This document shows, one piece after another, positions 58,199-62,202 of a DNA stretch of 62,202 bases. The notes beneath the pieces were generated by a model. That model was not told the DNA's origin. It saw nothing but the letters and a program-made list of their open reading frames with translations, and ran no database searches. This DNA comes from Gnetum montanum (lineage: Eukaryota; Streptophyta; Gnetopsida; Gnetales; Gnetaceae): positions 47,059-109,260 of the forward strand of contig MNCI01000867.1 of the NCBI GenBank assembly GCA_015680685.1, in the 5' to 3' direction. Both the position numbers and the translations under genes were made by a program. Position 1 is the first letter of the stretch. Each line of letters begins with the position of its first letter.

Positions 58199-59005
58199 TG
58201 ATGAGTGGCGAGGTACCCCTACACTCAACCATACGAATATGAGCGTTACATGCACGATCCTATCGAACTTCGCAGACAAACTAGTTGTGGCATCTAGATA
58301 GTTAACCTTAGGTCGCAGTTCGCTATCTTCTCACCTGGACTCATGTTAACTTTGTCATGTATGGTTTAGTCTAGAGTGAGGTGTATGATATGTTTCTATG
58401 CTAATGCTACTCCTGAAGGCAATGGAAGATAATATTAACTGAGCTAAGAGAGAAGGGTGAGAGAGAATCTAAGCTAGCCTAAGTGCAATGAGCATCCGTT
58501 CCTTGATTATCCGTACACATCTTGGACTTCTTGCATGACTACCACTAGGATTACCAAGCACAGATCCTACGTACGCTACTAGGTTATCAAGTAGTCACAC
58601 TTAAATGCTTGTAATCAAGTCGTACTCATTCCACGTTTAACAAGAGTTAAAGGGTGAGAAGAGCTTAATTAGGAAAGCAGTAAATAACAATTAATTAAAT
58701 AATTAAGCTAAGTGAATGTTGTAATGATAAAGTAATCTCGATCTTTATTTCCGGTCATGTGCATGTCCAAGTACATCACACTCGAATAAGGATGCCGTAC
58801 AATTACATTCACCACACTGCGGGCATACACTGGGAGGAAAAGGGTTGAGAGAAAGAAATTAAACACTTAACTAAGAACTGAAAAACTAACTCTAAAACTA
58901 ATTAAAAACTGCCTATCGGAACTGTCTACCTCTTATTTATAGATGAGGAGATAGGCTGCGATGTCGTGTATGCAATATCACGGTTGACTAAAATGTGACT
59001 TATCA
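58199..59005 (-). repeat. 3' LTR of the second Athila-like element (807 bp)
   Basis: On the minus strand it starts TGATAAGTCACATTTTAGTC and ends GTACCTCGCCACTCATCA, parallel to TGATGAAGTGTCATTTAG ... CTCATCA of the first element. TATA CTATAAATAAGA is at 58942-58931. The U3 is about 100 bp shorter and lacks the CpG-rich CGTATACG block seen in the first element. Confidence 0.9.
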
Positions 59006-59170
59006 TACCCCCACAACTGAATGAAAACTCATCCTTGAGTTACAGTGATTACATAGTGGATAGGTATGGGATTATTGAATGGTGAGAATGGGTTTATGCC
59101 ATAGTGTGAAATGAAAACAAAATTGAGACACAACACAAAGAAAATTCTATAGCTACAAAATTGGTGGAAC

Positions 59171-61883
59171 TCATGTAGTTCCTGGTGGCGGTGGCTCCTC
59201 CATAGCTGCTTTCCCCTTGTCTTGTGCTCGAGGTCTTGAGGCTTAATGGTGTTGAAGTATGGCATGGAGTTTCTCCTCTTCAGTCCAGGGATCTTATGCC
59301 GTCCATGCTAATGTTCCGATGTTTGATGAAGTTGGTACCTCCCATGGGCAAGGTAGTTGCGGAAACATTTGATTTGCCTTGACATACTAGGCTGCAAATA
59401 CCCATCGTTCCTCCTCGTAGGCTCTGGCTTTATCTTTGTATTCTTGGAAATCCACAAGCCAACGAGCCAAATCCATTGCAACACATGTTTTGTCCTTAGT
59501 AGCTTATTTTCACCACCTCAACTTCAAAATTTGCGATCTCCAGTTTTTGCAATAACTTCTTATGTTCCACAAATTCTGTTTCATATTTGATGTAGGTTGT
59601 AGCTACCTGTTGCTCGAGCTCTGTTCTCGGGTGCCCTGCTATTAACATGGCAAGGTTGGCATACCGTAGGTTTGCCAATTCCATGTATTCTATAAGGTCT
59701 TGAATCTACAAGTCCCAGTTTTTAACTTCTGCCTGGTGGGCTAAGGCATATGTGTCCAATATGGTCCACCAATCAATGTGTTGAGCATTGATAGCGTTGA
59801 TGTGGGCCTTGGCCATATGATTTGTTTGTACATCCCCACCTGGTCCTAGAAATGCTCCTTTAGCTTTTCTTGCCGTTTAGCCTTATTTTGCCATGTGCCT
59901 ATTTCGATAGCTGTCTTTTGGCTGATGGTGCATACCTCCTCCATTAAGAGGATTCAATTCTCCCTGGCTAAATGGCTCATGTCTTGGTTGACTCGAATGA
60001 ATTGTTCTCACAATTGATGAAAGTGTTCTTCAAGAACATTCTTTTGCTTCTCCACAGAGGTCAACTGAAGTTTGTCGGCAACAAGCTGCTTATTTTCTTC
60101 TTGTAAGGCCTTGAGTGCCTTGTTATGCGCATGAGTTTGCCACCTTTTTATTCTCCGTTAGTAGTTTGGTTAGTTGCTCAGTTTTGAAATTGTCTAGCTA
60201 GTCTGCGGGAACAAATTGCAAAGGGTCTCGCTATGCTGCTTATAGGGCCACAAGCTATTCTTGCAATTTTTGCACTTCTGCTTCAGCATGCTCGGCCCTC
60301 ACTTCTGTTAAGACCAGCTTCCCCTTAGTGGAAATGAGGTCTGATTGAATTTCTGTAACATCTTGAGGGATGTCATTACTTGTCAAGTTTGTAGCAATCG
60401 ATCAAGCACATCCTCATGTTCTGCAGGAGTCATTGAGGTTCTGACCAAAGTTTGAGCATCCTGTGCTCCCGTGAGATCTGTCGGTGGTACAATACGTACA
60501 TTGAAAAATTCTTTAATGTGGTCTATGACCACTTCTGCGGCTCCTACTACATCCTAGTGTTGCATGACCACCAATGTGGCCCCTTCACTAGTTTCTAATT
60601 GCATTTGGAAAGATGCAACGTTTCCCGAGATCTGTTGTGACCAAATACTTTTCCCTCCTCCTGTATGGATGGACACTTCACCCCATTTATGATCCAAAGA
60701 AACTGTGGGCTGTATGACATCATCAATGACGTAGAAGAGATTTGCGTCATCATAGCTTCCCCAACTGCATCTCAGCGATGGCCCTGAGATGGCTCATCAA
60801 CGGTCTATAATCTTGCGGTGGTGATGGTTGATCTTAGCCTGTGCTAGGCCCTACTTCCTGTTGTTGGCTGGGTCCTGTACTTGGAAGTTGGCTGGGTCCT
60901 ACAAGTTGAGTGTCAGTTGTTCCATCCGTCTATTCTTCTTCTTATTCTGGTCCCAGAGTCTCACCAGTGATTTTCCTTGCAGCTGGCAGCTTTAACAGTA
61001 CAACATATGAAGCATTTTGGGCTTTTCGGAGGACATCATTAGTGTATCTCTTGATACCAGCACATTGGCATAGCTTTCTGATAAGGCAAGGGAAGGGCAA
61101 TGCCATCTTCCCTGTCTTCCGTTCCTTGAACCACCTTAAGATCTCTATTAAGTATAGATGAGGCAGGTTAGCATTAACCTTTCCCATCAGCACTACACAA
61201 CCTCTTGCCACATATGTTGAGATTCTTTTTAAGCCCTTCATGGGGAAGAGGTGATACATTCCAATTTTGAAATAGATCCTTTCTTCTATCGTCAACTCTC
61301 CAAATGTCTTATCCCTACCATATGTCCTTTCGAACCAAACTCGTCGCACATTGACGTCTGAATGGGTAGATAACTGAGCAACCTTGGGCCCTGTATTTGG
61401 AAGGTTTAATACTTCCAAAATGGCCTACGTGGAGAAATCAACTGTCACACCACAAATATTAATGGTGGTGCCTTGTTCTTTGTTGTGCCAAAATTGGTAT
61501 GTCTCCCCTAGGTACCAGGCATCGCTTTCAGAGAGGGTAGGCCATAAGGGAGACCCTTTGAGGTGATCCCTAACAGCCTCAGGAGCAAACTCTGTAAAAT
61601 ATTTGAAATTTAATTCCACAATCACCGCAGTGAATGTGGACCTTTCGTGGATAGCCTGAACACAATCCTGGGGCAACGTGAGGTGTTGTCCCTGTTCAGG
61701 CGCTGCAGTAGCTCCTCCTTCTACCTGGCCAGACTGTATGGTAGGAGGATCCTCTTGATGAATGCTAAATGATTATTCCTCCTATTCTGCATGTTGTCTG
61801 GCAGGGACTTGCTCTTCACCTATCCTAGGTCATTTACTTCCACCTTGAGCGGTACCTTTCTGTTGTCCATGTTTTGAGGCCAT
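59171..61883 (-). pseudogene. Extra (env-position) ORF of the second Athila-like element
   Basis: The ATG at 61883-61881 (MASKHGQQKG) directly follows TGATTGTAG, and the end is ...EEPPPPGTT with TGA at 59173-59171. The length, about 904 codons, is close to the 947 of the first element. The best-kept part (61676-60942) includes VIVELNFKYFTEFAPEAVRD, ERIYFKIGMYHLFPMKGLKR and MALPFPCLIRKLCQCAGIKR, aligned with the same domain in 25017-27858. Near 59684-59496 ANLAMLIAGHPRTELEQQVA matches ANLAMLTAGRPRLELEKQVA. In-frame stops (early ones in AAATGA context, and ACGTAG after VDFST) show it is degenerate. The coiled coil spans much of 60600-59500 in shifting frames. Confidence 0.75.
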
Positions 61884-62202
61884 CTACAATCACACGGGGC
61901 CAAGCGTTAGTAATGTTGTTTCTGAAGTTCAGTTATGCCTTTTGGCTTGCCTTAATTAATTTAATTCATTTTATTTCCATGTGATGTTTCCTGGAAGATT
62001 GTAATAGTGAGTCTTGTTACTTAGGTGGTTTTCCAATTTTAGTTTCTTGGTATAGCTAAGGGGATTAAATGATTTTTGGCACATTTTATTCTTAGTTTTA
62101 CAACTAATTACCCTTGATAATGTCCTTTGGGCGATGAAAAATTCCAAAAAGTTATGGGCTATTCGACGTATGTCCCTCCCCCACGACTAAGCTGAACACT
62201 CT
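61884..62202 (-). other. Predicted intron 3' part of the second Athila-like element
   Basis: On the minus strand it ends GTGTGATTGTAG|ATGGCC, with a perfect plant/yeast-type branch motif TACTAAC at 61912-61906, about 25 bp before the acceptor. Near the window end, AGTCGTGGGGGAGGG matches CAGTCGTGGGGGGTGG just after the donor of the first element, so the donor probably lies just beyond base 62202. Confidence 0.5.

Larger units (their letters stand above)
58199..62202 (-). mobile_element. Second Athila-like element, inverted, 3' portion only (runs off right edge)
   Basis: Read on the minus strand from the window end: predicted intron sequence, the extra ORF (61883-59171), a short 3' region, polypurine tract (59013-59006) and 3' LTR (59005-58199). 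Gag, pol and the 5' LTR would lie to the right of the window. It is related to, but clearly diverged from, the element at 15610-29017. The base pairs left of the LTR (GGTGG, 58194-58198) would be one target duplication; its partner is out of view. Confidence 0.88.

Overview
The window is nuclear DNA of a land plant with a large, repeat-laden genome. A gymnosperm would fit the many-kilobase introns, AT-rich gene-poor sequence and old degraded retroelements, but that is an inference; nothing here names the species. I see no bacterial genes, tRNA or rRNA genes, or CRISPR arrays.

The only host gene I can support is on the minus strand: an actin-related protein of the ARP7 type, a nuclear actin-like subunit of plant SWI/SNF-class chromatin remodellers. 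Six exons are present, at 53172-53095, 50080-49865, 44520-44379, 36745-36501, 32378-32195 and 8517-8447. All have GT/AG borders and compatible phases. Together they give 312 uninterrupted codons. About 50 C-terminal residues are missing and should lie left of base 1. The gene covers at least 44.7 kb with only 936 coding bases, and its introns are 3.0, 5.3, 7.6, 4.1, 23.7 and more than 8.4 kb.

Almost everything else is mobile DNA within or beside these introns. From left to right: LINE copy A (1-5300, minus) and non-coding repeats in intron 6; LINE copy B (8600-14460, minus) and a 13.4-kb Athila-like Ty3/gypsy element (15610-29017, plus, 5-bp target duplication) in intron 5; a receptor-kinase pseudogene in intron 4; LINE copy C (37320-40510, minus) carrying a SINE, a pair of ~1-kb inverted repeats around exon 3, and an RTE-type fragment in intron 3 and its flanks; a hAT-type element with a 41-bp minisatellite and a 0.72-kb tandem duplication in intron 2. 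Upstream of the gene is AT-rich sequence with a second SINE copy, then the 3' LTR and 3' portion of a second, inverted Athila-like element (58199 to the window end).

The most unusual signal is in the Athila-like element. Downstream of pol, a CpG-rich block resembling the LTR promoter, with its own TATA box (24556-24650), precedes a short predicted intron (24796-25016). The intron's acceptor abuts the ATG of an extra coiled-coil ORF (25017-27858). The second element keeps the same acceptor, branch-site motif and ORF, which suggests separate expression of this third gene. Other checkable points are a single N flanked by a 93-bp direct duplication (probable assembly error), two insertions dated relative to their hosts by paralogous empty sites, and an inverted repeat enclosing one host exon.
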